From Nitrospira sp. (lineage in GTDB: Bacteria; Nitrospirota; Nitrospiria; Nitrospirales; Nitrospiraceae), in the NCBI GenBank assembly GCA_020697375.1, contig JAJFBJ010000010.1, positions 12,246-76,245 of the forward strand: a DNA stretch of 64,000 bases, read 5' to 3'. Positions 44,278 to 52,948 of the stretch are shown here, piece after piece (position 1 is the stretch's first letter; the number at the start of each line of letters is the position of its first letter). The position numbers and the translations under genes are program-made. The notes beneath the pieces were generated by a model, which saw only the letters and a program-made list of their open reading frames with translations, had not been told where the DNA came from and made no database searches.

Positions 44278-44739
44278 ATGATAATGGAAACGCACCATAG
44301 CGGTCTGGCGGCGATCGCGACGTTCAAAGTGGTCAAAGGTCTGTTGCTGCTTGTAGTCGGCGCAGGCCTCCTTCGGCTGGCGCATGGGGAACTCGCGACA
44401 TTCTTTTCACACCTATTGGAAGTGCTGCATCTGAACCTGCATGCCCATTTGATCCACGCGCTCATCCTCAAGGTGGATGCGCTGCAACCCCATGGCGTCC
44501 TCATGATGGGAATCGTCAGTCTGGGCTATGCCGGGTTGTTGCTCATCGAAGGGGTCGGCTTATGGCTCGGGGTGTCCTGGGCAGCCTATATGGCTGTCAT
44601 CTCCACAAGCATTTTCCTTCCGGCCGAATGTTATGAAGTCATGCGGCAGGCCTCCATGGTGCGTATGGCGATCCTGCTCGTGAACCTGGCTATCGTGGGC
44701 TACCTCATCAGGGAACTGGCGGAGCAGAGATTGCGATAG
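44278..44739 (+). CDS. DUF2127 membrane protein
   Basis: A 153-residue protein with about four helices (LLLLVVGAGLLRLAHG, MMGIVSLGYAGLLLIEGVGL), an N-terminal KVVKGLLLL of DUF2127 and ending LVNLAIVGYLIREL. The family has no known function. ATG at 44278 or 44284. Confidence 0.8.
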   Translation: MIMETHHSGLAAIATFKVVKGLLLLVVGAGLLRLAHGELATFFSHLLEVLHLNLHAHLIHALILKVDALQPHGVLMMGIVSLGYAGLLLIEGVGLWLGVSWAAYMAVISTSIFLPAECYEVMRQASMVRMAILLVNLAIVGYLIRELAEQRLR

Positions 44740-44884
44740 GGATTCACCGGACGAGGGCGCTCCGAAACACACATTTCTCGCGACATGCCGCCTGGGCTGA
44801 TCCCTAGTTGCTCTGCCGACCCATGCGGACGAAAGTAGACCAACGTTCCGCTTTTGGATCTTCCTCACGAAGGAGAACTGCGCC

Positions 44885-45967
44885 ATGAAAGACAAGAGGA
44901 AAGCGGGGGATTTCTGGTCCTGCCGGCTCGATCGGCGGCAGCTGTTGAAAACGCTGGGCATCGCCGGATCGTTGCTCGCGTTGAATGGCCCGCAAGGAAT
45001 CGCCCATGCGTTGGCTGATCGCCAGGCGCGGAGAATCGCCGCCGAGCCGGGATCAGGCCCCGCCGACGGCATGGTTCCCCGGCGCATGCTGGGTAAAACG
45101 GGTGTGGAAGTATCAGCCCTCTGCTTCGGTGGCTCCCACCTGGGACGTATCGACGGGGAGGCCGAAGCCATCCGGGTGCTTCATGAAGCCATCGATGCAG
45201 GCATCACCTTTATGGACAATGCTTGGGAATATAACCACGGGGTCTCCGAGGAACGGATGGGGAAAGCCTTGCAAGGGCGCAGGCAGCAGGTATTCCTCAT
45301 GACCAAGGTCTGTTCCCACGGACGGGACAAGAAGATAGCCATGCAGCAGCTCGAGGAATCCCTTCGCCGTCTGCGGACGGATTACATCGATCTCTGGCAG
45401 ATCCACGAGGTGATCTATGTCAACGATCCCGACCGGCACTTTGCTCCCGGTGGCGCAACCGAAGCCTTGATGGAGGCCAAACGTCAGGGCAAGGTGCGAT
45501 TTCTGGGATTCACCGGACACAAGGATCCGGACATCCACCTCAAGATGCTGCAGCACGACTTCCCCTTCGACACCTGCCAGTTGCCCTTGAACGTGTTCGA
45601 TGGCACCCACCGCAGTTTCGAACGGGAAGTGTTACCGGTCCTGAACCGGCGCGGCATTGCTCCACTGGCCATGAAATCCCTCAGCGGAACCGGCGATGCC
45701 GTCAAGCAGGGCCTGGTGACCGTGGAGGAAGCCCTGCGCTATGTGTTGAGTTTGCCGGTGGCGACCGTGGTGAGCGGCATCGATTCGCGCGACGTGCTCC
45801 GTCAAAACCTCTCGATCGCGCGGACATTCACGCCGATGACCGTCGCCGAGATGGATGGCTTGCGAACCCGCATGGCGCCCTATGCGAAGGAAGGGAAGTA
45901 CGAGTTGTTCAAGTCCACCAATCGGTATGATGGAAGGATTGGACGTGAGCAACAGGGGCTCTCCTGA
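44885..45967 (+). CDS. Tat-exported aldo/keto reductase
   Basis: A 360-residue aldo/keto reductase. An N-terminal Tat-type signal (DRRQLLKTLGIAGSLLALN) predicts export as a folded protein. The catalytic set is intact: Asp/Asn and Tyr in MDNAWEYNHG, Lys in LMTKVCSHG, His in WQIHE. Exported AKRs with a Tat signal are unusual because the NADPH pool is cytoplasmic. GAAGGAG precedes the ATG. Confidence 0.88.
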   Translation: MKDKRKAGDFWSCRLDRRQLLKTLGIAGSLLALNGPQGIAHALADRQARRIAAEPGSGPADGMVPRRMLGKTGVEVSALCFGGSHLGRIDGEAEAIRVLHEAIDAGITFMDNAWEYNHGVSEERMGKALQGRRQQVFLMTKVCSHGRDKKIAMQQLEESLRRLRTDYIDLWQIHEVIYVNDPDRHFAPGGATEALMEAKRQGKVRFLGFTGHKDPDIHLKMLQHDFPFDTCQLPLNVFDGTHRSFEREVLPVLNRRGIAPLAMKSLSGTGDAVKQGLVTVEEALRYVLSLPVATVVSGIDSRDVLRQNLSIARTFTPMTVAEMDGLRTRMAPYAKEGKYELFKSTNRYDGRIGREQQGLS

Positions 45968-46077
45968 ATCTCGAGCACCGCAGGTATTGTCTCGATGGAT
46001 ACTCCAGGGGAATTCCTAGCTGCCCGTCACAGCGCAGCGGGGTATAGACAAATCATCACCAGAGGGGAGATCCGACC

Positions 46078-46470
46078 ATGTCTGAAATCAATTCTATGTA
46101 CCATGCCCGTTTGCGAAGTGACGATCTCAAAGGTCAGATCGATAAGCTGGAAAGTTTGGCTCACCATACGGTGGTGAATCCGACGTTCGATACGTTCGAC
46201 GCCGAGACGGAAGAGTTGATCGCCAAAATCTACGGCGCGACTCATCAGTACGTGGAGTCCTATAGGTACGCGGCGTTGGGCGAAGCAGAAGCGATGGTGA
46301 ATCTGCCGGAGTCGGCGCAAGAGGAACAGGCGCGGGACATTCCTAAGAAAGGCCTTCAGCAGCGACGCCAAGTCCTACAGAGCATTTTGACGGATCTCCA
46401 GGAACTGGAAAGACAAGAAGCCAATGTGCTTGAGGGGGAAGATCGTGAAGATCCTCCCGGCCTCAGTTAG
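46078..46470 (+). CDS. Stand-alone copy of the domain fused to CBS at 37731
   Basis: A 130-residue helical protein, similar to residues 30-115 of the CBS-pair protein at 37731: TFDTFDAETEELIAKIYG and YRYAALGEAEAMVNLPESAQ against its YEYAEFGEAAGLVNMTDEAP. No CBS domain. AGAGGGGAG precedes the ATG. The domain's function is unknown. Confidence 0.72.
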   Translation: MSEINSMYHARLRSDDLKGQIDKLESLAHHTVVNPTFDTFDAETEELIAKIYGATHQYVESYRYAALGEAEAMVNLPESAQEEQARDIPKKGLQQRRQVLQSILTDLQELERQEANVLEGEDREDPPGLS

Positions 46471-46494
46471 ATGCCTTGCTAGGTGATGAATCAT

Positions 46495-47727
46495 TCAGGA
46501 TGTGAGCAGAGTCTTGAACGGCACGGTGGAATCTTGCAAGGCTGCCACTTTGGCGGACAGATCCGTCTGGCTCTTGATGAGTTTCTGGAGGGTCGGAAGA
46601 TCTTTATTGCCGGCATTCATGGCAAAGTAGGCCGTAAGCCGCTGTTGCCTGAGATACAGTATGAAGCAGGATAGGTTTTCAAGGCTTCCACGTAGGAGGA
46701 CCTGGTCATACCCCAGCTCGTCGCCCGCGAATTCCAGATGCAAGTCGAAAATGTCCGACCACACATAGGTCAACAAATCGTACGGCCGGCGCGCCCCGGT
46801 CATGTTTTGCGCTGCGAGCTGGCCGCTATATTCCGCATGTCCCCAATGTTCGACCCGGCGTCGTTTGCCGAAGAGAGGATCGACATACCTCGCCACGTCC
46901 CCGGCGGCATAGAGGTCCAGATGGGAGGTCTGGAGATACTCATCGACGAGGATGCCGTTGTCGACCGCCAGTCCTGCCTCTCGGGCTAATTCCACATTCG
47001 GAAGGATGCCGACGCCGATGCAAATGAAGTCACAAGGCAGGACGGCTCCCGATTTGAGAAGAACCGTGGCAAGCTGATTGTATGGTTGAATTCCGGTGAC
47101 GATTTCACCCGTGCGAAAGGTGACGCCTTTGGCGGCACAGTATTGCTGAACGACGCGGGCGAGTTGCTCATCGGCGAAGCGGGGCCAAATGTGCGAAGCG
47201 GTTTCCACCACCGTGACATGCACCCCTCGCTGAGTCAACGACGCTGCAACCTCCAGGCCGATGAATCCTGCGCCGATGAGCACTGCCTCTGTGCCGGCCT
47301 TGGCAGAGGCGGCGATGGCCATGGAATCGTCCAGCGTGCGAAGATAGTGGACCCTGGCAGCGTCCGCGCCGGGGATTTTGAGATGGACGGGACGGCCGCC
47401 CGTGGCAATCAGCGCCTTCTCGAAGCGTAATGTCTCTCCGCCGGCCAGCGTCGCCGTGTGAGTCTCGATGTCGAGCTTCACCACCGCCCTGCCGACCTTC
47501 ACGTCGATCTGTTGCGCGTCAAAGAACGAGGGCTCATCGAAGAAAAGCCGCTCTTTCGACGTTTCGCCGCGCAGAAATTCTTTGGACAGCGGAGGGCGGT
47601 CGTAGGGCAGGTGCGGCTCTTCCGTCACGAGGGTGATGGAGGCTTTCGCATCCAGTTGCCGCAGCTGCTTGGCGGCCTGGCTGGAAGCGAGGCCGCCGCC
47701 TATGAGAAGATACTGTGTCAAGTCCAT
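46495..47727 (-). CDS. FAD/NAD(P)-dependent ferredoxin-reductase-like oxidoreductase
   Basis: A 410-residue flavoprotein with FAD motif YLLIGGGLASSQAAKQL, an NAD(P) motif AVLIGAGFIGLEVAASL near 150, and LYAAGDVARYVDPLFGKR near 280. It fits the class of rubredoxin or ferredoxin reductases that pass electrons to oxygenases. The partner is not adjacent. GGAGGCAACGCC precedes the ATG. Confidence 0.87.
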   Translation of the reverse strand: MDLTQYLLIGGGLASSQAAKQLRQLDAKASITLVTEEPHLPYDRPPLSKEFLRGETSKERLFFDEPSFFDAQQIDVKVGRAVVKLDIETHTATLAGGETLRFEKALIATGGRPVHLKIPGADAARVHYLRTLDDSMAIAASAKAGTEAVLIGAGFIGLEVAASLTQRGVHVTVVETASHIWPRFADEQLARVVQQYCAAKGVTFRTGEIVTGIQPYNQLATVLLKSGAVLPCDFICIGVGILPNVELAREAGLAVDNGILVDEYLQTSHLDLYAAGDVARYVDPLFGKRRRVEHWGHAEYSGQLAAQNMTGARRPYDLLTYVWSDIFDLHLEFAGDELGYDQVLLRGSLENLSCFILYLRQQRLTAYFAMNAGNKDLPTLQKLIKSQTDLSAKVAALQDSTVPFKTLLTS

Positions 47728-47985
47728 AGGGCGTTGCCTCCTGCTGAGTCAATAATTTCACCATACGCCATTGCGGCCGCGCAATGCACGCCTTCGGAGG
47801 CAGTGAGACGACCACCCGGCGCGCCCTCCTGTTCCATCGCCCGGCGATGTGTTATAAACTGGCTGTTTCCCTGCCCGTTGCTCGTTATCACCATCGGGTA
47901 TCTCGTACAATCAATTTAGGCCTTGCCGGATCGCACGATCGTCAGACCGTCAGTTCCGAGTGGGTACAGAGGAGAATGGAACAGG

Positions 47986-48669
47986 ATGAGTAAGAAGGAA
48001 ATCGACGCGGCGCAGCGACTGATGAGCCTCATGTTCAAGGCCCATCCTTGGCATGGGGTCTCCATGGGCGATCATGCGCCGGAGGTGGTGACGGCCTACA
48101 TTGAAATCGTGCCGACCGATACGGTGAAATACGAAGTCGACAAAGCCAGCGGATTTTTGAAGGTCGATCGGCCGCAGCGCTTCTCGAACTTCTGTCCCGT
48201 TTATTATGGCCTGATTCCGCAAACCTATTGCGGCGAAGGCGTGGCCCATCTTTTCGGGCAGCGCGCCAACCGTCCCGGCATGATCGGAGACGGTGATCCC
48301 CTGGATATTTGCGTGCTCACCGAAAAGACGATTCCACACAGCGATATTCTGCTCACCGCGCTGCCCATCGGCGGGCTCAGCATGGCGGACGGCGGCGAGG
48401 CGGACGACAAGATTATTGCGGTCATGCGGGACGATGCCGTCTATGGGAACTATACCGATCTTAAGGATTGTCCGATGACTCTCCTCGACCGGCTGCAGCA
48501 TTATTTTCTGACCTACAAACATGCGCCGGGCGCGACGCAACATAAGGTGGAAATTACGAGTATGTACGGCCGCGATGAGGCGTTGAAGGTCATCCGAACC
48601 AGTCACGACGATTACAAGAAAAAGTTCCCCGAGCTGGAATCCTTGTGGCCTGCCGGTACGAGAACTTAG
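47986..48669 (+). CDS. ppa: Inorganic pyrophosphatase
   Basis: A 227-residue family I pyrophosphatase, longer than the usual 175. Active-site segments are KYEVDKASGFLKVDR, NFCPVYYGLIPQTY, GDGDPLDICVL, and DDKIIAVMRDD. It draws biosynthetic reactions forward in the cytoplasm. ATG 47986 is chosen; the frame continues upstream without support. deaD follows after 27 bases. Confidence 0.92.
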   Translation: MSKKEIDAAQRLMSLMFKAHPWHGVSMGDHAPEVVTAYIEIVPTDTVKYEVDKASGFLKVDRPQRFSNFCPVYYGLIPQTYCGEGVAHLFGQRANRPGMIGDGDPLDICVLTEKTIPHSDILLTALPIGGLSMADGGEADDKIIAVMRDDAVYGNYTDLKDCPMTLLDRLQHYFLTYKHAPGATQHKVEITSMYGRDEALKVIRTSHDDYKKKFPELESLWPAGTRT

Positions 48670-48696
48670 TCCAACAAGAAAGGTCTATTCCCCCCG

Positions 48697-50427
48697 ATGA
48701 AACACAATCAGACGCCTTCGCAGACCGAACCCACGGCCAAGGGATTTTCTCCCGGTTTTGCCGCGCTCGGGTTGGAAGCTTCCCTGTTGGCGACCCTCGA
48801 AGCCTTGGGTTATGAAGAGCCCACCCCGATTCAGCGCGAGGCAATCCCTCCGTTGTTGGAAGGACGCGACCTGCTGGGCCAAGCCGCCACGGGAACCGGG
48901 AAGACAGCGGCATTCGCCTTGCCGGTCTTGCAGCGTATCGCCCATGGTCCACGAAACCGGCCCACGGCACTCGTACTGGTACCGACCCGGGAGTTGGCCG
49001 TGCAGGTGAGCGAAGCGGTGCAACGGTACGGGAAGGAACTGCGGATCAGCGTGCTCGCCCTGTACGGCGGCCAGGCTATGGGACCGCAGCTTCAGGCGCT
49101 CCGGCGCGGGGTGGAAGTCATCGTGGCGACGCCGGGCCGTGCATTGGATCACCTTCGCCGTCAGACGTTGAAGCTGAACGAGCTCAAAATCGTGGTGCTG
49201 GACGAGGCGGACGAAATGCTCGACATGGGCTTCGCCGACGATCTCGATGCCATTCTGGAGCAAACGCCGGCGACTAAGCAGACGGCGTTGTTTTCGGCCA
49301 CCATGCCGCCGAGGATCGCCTCCATCGCCCGCCGGCATTTGAAAAATCCGGTCGACGTGACGATTGCGCGGGAGCCGGTGAAGGCTGGAGCGACGCCCAA
49401 AGTGCAGCAGACCGCCTACGTGGTCGGTCGCGCCTATAAGCTTGCGGCGCTCGCCCGTATCCTGGACATTGCCACACCCAAATCGGCGCTGGTGTTTTGC
49501 CGAACCCGTTTGGAAGTCGATGACGTGACCGCCGGCTTGAACAGTCGCGGCTATCGGGCAGAGGCCATCCATGGAGGCATGAGCCAGGTCCAGCGCGATC
49601 GCGTGATGCAGGCCTTTCGATCCGGACAGACCCAGCTCTTGGTCGCCACCGATGTAGCGGCGCGAGGGCTGGATATCCCCTCCGTGTCCCACGTGATCAA
49701 TTACGATCTTCCTTCCTCGTTGGAGGTCTACGTCCATCGGATCGGGCGGACGGGCCGGGCCGGACGTGAAGGCGCGGCCATGACGATCATCGATCCGCGT
49801 GAACAACGCCTCTTGCGCAGCGTGGAACAACATACGAAAGCGAAGATCACCATCGATCAGGTGCCATCCGTGGGTGATCTGTTGGCCAAACGGCTGGAAC
49901 GGACGAAAGCCTCCATTCAAGAAACTTTGGAGGGAGACGGTTTGGAGGATTTCCGCCGGGTCGCCCAGGCGCTGGCTGGGTCGGCTGATCCGATGGATAT
50001 CGCGGCGGCGGCCATCAAGCTGATCTATCAATCGCACGGTGGCGAGCGGGCCGATGAAGAGATTCCTGCGTTGCAGGCGAGGGCGATGGAACCCTATCGC
50101 CCTTCCCGTCCGTCATACGGAGCGGCAGGCCAGCAGGGAGATCGCGCCAGAGCGCCGCGAGCAGGCGCCGGTCCTCGAGGCCGGGCGGCTGGAACCGTGC
50201 GGGTCTATGTGGGGGCGGGACGCGCCGCGGGCGTCGGACCTGGTGATCTGGTCGGCGCCATTGCGAATGAGGCAGGCGTGCCGTCGCGCATGATCGGCGC
50301 GATTGAAGTCGAGGAGCGATTCTCTCTGGTGGATGTGCAGGAAGAGGCGGCGCGGCAGATTATCGAAGCGTTGGGACGGACGAGGATCAAGGGACAAAAG
50401 GTGGCGGTCAGGCTGTTTCGGGATTGA
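48697..50427 (+). CDS. deaD: DEAD-box RNA helicase with DbpA domain
   Basis: A 576-residue RNA helicase of the CsdA/DbpA group. Core motifs are AATGTGKTAAF, VPTREL, TPGR, VLDEADEMLDMGF, SATMPP and HRIGRTGRAGREG. The C-terminal residues 500-576 are a DbpA RNA-binding domain (VRVYVGAGRAAGVGPGDLVG), which suggests a role in ribosome assembly or cold adaptation. Same strand as ppa. Confidence 0.93.
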   Translation: MKHNQTPSQTEPTAKGFSPGFAALGLEASLLATLEALGYEEPTPIQREAIPPLLEGRDLLGQAATGTGKTAAFALPVLQRIAHGPRNRPTALVLVPTRELAVQVSEAVQRYGKELRISVLALYGGQAMGPQLQALRRGVEVIVATPGRALDHLRRQTLKLNELKIVVLDEADEMLDMGFADDLDAILEQTPATKQTALFSATMPPRIASIARRHLKNPVDVTIAREPVKAGATPKVQQTAYVVGRAYKLAALARILDIATPKSALVFCRTRLEVDDVTAGLNSRGYRAEAIHGGMSQVQRDRVMQAFRSGQTQLLVATDVAARGLDIPSVSHVINYDLPSSLEVYVHRIGRTGRAGREGAAMTIIDPREQRLLRSVEQHTKAKITIDQVPSVGDLLAKRLERTKASIQETLEGDGLEDFRRVAQALAGSADPMDIAAAAIKLIYQSHGGERADEEIPALQARAMEPYRPSRPSYGAAGQQGDRARAPRAGAGPRGRAAGTVRVYVGAGRAAGVGPGDLVGAIANEAGVPSRMIGAIEVEERFSLVDVQEEAARQIIEALGRTRIKGQKVAVRLFRD

Positions 50428-50690
50428 CGCCACGGGCCTGGCGCCGGTCTTGACGAATCATAAAGCACCGTCGCCTTGCAGCCCGTCCCGTGACCGACAG
50501 ACTACGCTCATGATGTTTTCCCGGGCCTTCACATCGCCCCATGCCTGGATCAAGCATGTTGCTCAATCGGCCATGGATATGCAGAGACGAGCCGATACCA
50601 TTCGCTCGTGGCCTGCTGGGACCGCGCCTTCCATCGAGATTCCCTTCGTAGACCTGCCTCTGATTGTCCATCCACGTTAATGGTAAGGAT

Positions 50691-50861
50691 AGCGCCGTAG
50701 AAACTCTTGATGGCGAGCGGTTGTGCCCGCCGTGATCCAGTGATTCGTGGCGCGAAAGTGAAATCTGCCAGTTCGGGATTCTGTTGAATCGCCTGTACGG
50801 TCCCCCCCATCCGTTCCACATCGACGCCGTTGGTGGTTGCGCTCATCGTTGCCTGTGACAT
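50691..50861 (-). pseudogene. OsmC-family remnant
   Basis: The first part reads NGVDVERMGGTVQAIQQNPE with ADFTF; a second frame continues RATNHWITAGT; and the first frame returns with IKSFYGA. The intact family reads FRATNHWITGGHNRSTIKSFYGA, so three single-base deletions that sum to a codon and a lost 3' part are inferred. GGGAGG before the ATG is perfect. It is probably inactive. Confidence 0.65.
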
Positions 50862-51079
50862 GGTGCATCCTCCCGTTGTTGGTTGATCAGCGATGCTGAG
50901 CTTGAAACAAGAGCCGGTCGGCATTCCGGCAGAAACCTTCCCAATTCATCCCTGTACCCGTTCGAGCGAGAGTCCACGGAACACCTGCCTGCGGGATGGT
51001 ACCGGGCGTCTGAAGCGAGAAAAACGTCCTTCGCAGGAGAGCAGGCGCCAGGCTCCGTGTGTCCCTATGGCCTGGGCCA

Positions 51080-51209
51080 GGTTCTGCACCAGCGCAGAAA
51101 AAAATCCGTGGCCGGTTTCCGTCGCGGTGCCCTGAAGAATGGCGCACAGGGCTGCATCGGCTTCCAGGCCTTGTAGCCGGAGAGAATTCTGGTCGTAGGG
51201 CGGGGGCAT
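51080..51209 (-). pseudogene. Possible GAF-domain remnant
   Basis: The frame from 51209 reads ALCAILQGTATETG, then FFSALVQNLAQAIGTHGAW, which is like the start of a GAF domain of sensor kinases (ILxGTAxATGEEFFxALVRxLAxALGV). After that no domain continues and the kinase is absent. The rest of 50862-51300 holds no gene. Confidence 0.4.
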
Positions 51210-51300
51210 GGAAAGATGGCAAGGTATGAATCCATAGGATCTGGTTCAAGAGCGAAAGCGGGCCTGCAGAGATGCATCGTGGCCTGATCCGCAGACTCCC

Positions 51301-52794
51301 ATGCCGCCGCCGATAATGTTACGATGGCCGATGCCCGCAGAATCTTCCGCTTCCATCGAAACCAACATTCCGCAACGCATGGATCGCCTTCCTTGGTCCC
51401 GCTGGCATTGGCTGGTGATCACGGCTCTCGGTGTCACGTGGATACTGGATGGGCTTGAAGTCTCCATCGTGGCGGCGCTCGGTCCGGTCCTCACGCACAG
51501 CACAACCTTGCATCTCACGCCGTCGGAGGTCGGGCTCACGGCTTCGGCCTATCTGTCCGGCTCCGTGCTCGGCGCGATTGTGTTTTCCTACCTGACCGAC
51601 CGGCAGGGGCGGAAGAAGTGGTTTCTGTTCACTCTCATGCTCTACCTCGTCGCGACGGTTCTGACGGCATTTTCCTGGGATCTGTGGAGCTTCATGTTCT
51701 TTCGTTTTTTGACCGGTGCAGGCATCGGGGGAGAATATGCCGCGATCAATTCCGCCATCGACGAACTCATCCCGGCTCGTACCCGCGGACATACCGACCT
51801 GGCGATCAACGGCAGCTGGTGGCTTGGAAGCGCCGCCGGAGCCCTCCTTTCCATCGTGCTGTTGAATCCCTTGCTGGTCCCGGAATACCTGGGATGGCGC
51901 TTGTGCTTCGGGTTCGGCGCAATCCTCGGCGTGAGCATCCTGCTGATCCGCCGCATCGTTCCGGAAAGCCCGCGATGGCTCATGACCCATGGGAAAGTGA
52001 AGGAGGCGGACGACATCGTCTCTGGAATCGAAGCGCAAATCCTGCGTGACGGCCGGCATGCTTCCCTGCCGCCGGCCGAAGGCTCCATCACCGTCCACGC
52101 CCGCCCGCATGCGACGTTGATCACGGTCGCCAGGGAACTGTTCATTACCTATCCCCGGCGTACGGTGTTGGGAATCGCGCTCATGGTGACGCAATCGTTC
52201 ATGTACAATGCCATTTCCTTCACCTATCCGTTCGTGCTGACAAAGTTCTATGCGGTGCCCAGCCACCACATCGGCTTTTATATTGTGCCGTTCGCTATCG
52301 GAAATTTCCTGGGCCCCTTGTTGCTCGGCCGCTTTTTCGATACGATCGGCCGCAAGCAAATGATCAGCTTCACCTATGCCGTTGCAGGCTGCCTGCTGGC
52401 GGTGACCGGCTATTTCTTTTGGCAGGGCGCGTTCACCTCAACCACGCAAACGATTGCCTGGTCGATCATTTTTTTCTTCGCATCCGCCGGCGCCAGCGCG
52501 GCCTATTTGACCGTGAGCGAAATTTTCCCCATGGAGATCCGCGCCATGGCCATCGCGTTTTTTTTCGTGGTGGCGCAAGGGGCGGGAATCCTGGCCCCCT
52601 GGCTGTACGGCAAGCTGATCGAAACCTCGGCCGAAAGCGTGTTTTACGGATACCTGCTGGGAGCAGGAATGATGCTGGCCGGGGCGGCGGTGGAATTGTG
52701 GCTGGGGGTGAAGGCCGAGCGCCGATCGCTTGAGCACATCGCCGCGCCGCTATCCGCACAACCCCTCTCGGAGGATCGGCCGCAGGCTTCGTAG
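51301..52794 (+). CDS. MFS transporter, sugar porter-like
   Basis: A 497-residue transporter with 12 helices. It contains YLTDRQGRKKWFLF (loop 2-3), RFLTGAGIGGEYAAINSAIDE and RRIVPESPRWLMTHGKVKEA (PESPRWL typical of the sugar/metabolite family). Aromatic acids or sugars are the usual substrates. The start could be 51301, 51316 or 51331. Confidence 0.87.
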   Translation: MPPPIMLRWPMPAESSASIETNIPQRMDRLPWSRWHWLVITALGVTWILDGLEVSIVAALGPVLTHSTTLHLTPSEVGLTASAYLSGSVLGAIVFSYLTDRQGRKKWFLFTLMLYLVATVLTAFSWDLWSFMFFRFLTGAGIGGEYAAINSAIDELIPARTRGHTDLAINGSWWLGSAAGALLSIVLLNPLLVPEYLGWRLCFGFGAILGVSILLIRRIVPESPRWLMTHGKVKEADDIVSGIEAQILRDGRHASLPPAEGSITVHARPHATLITVARELFITYPRRTVLGIALMVTQSFMYNAISFTYPFVLTKFYAVPSHHIGFYIVPFAIGNFLGPLLLGRFFDTIGRKQMISFTYAVAGCLLAVTGYFFWQGAFTSTTQTIAWSIIFFFASAGASAAYLTVSEIFPMEIRAMAIAFFFVVAQGAGILAPWLYGKLIETSAESVFYGYLLGAGMMLAGAAVELWLGVKAERRSLEHIAAPLSAQPLSEDRPQAS

Positions 52795-52948
52795 TCGTGC
52801 CGGTCGAAGCATAGAGGATCGTTCATCATTCCAAACATGTGCGATAAGGAAACGACCGTCATGCGGCCTCTTGGGCCGCTGTGTACCTGTTCTGCTTGGA
52901 GTGTGCAGGGATCGAGGATGAAGGAAACGCGATTGAAATGAGGATCGA

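Noticed and set aside
48685..50037. 450-residue minus-strand frame through deaD
   Set aside because: It is antisense to a full DEAD-box helicase and its product has no known domain.
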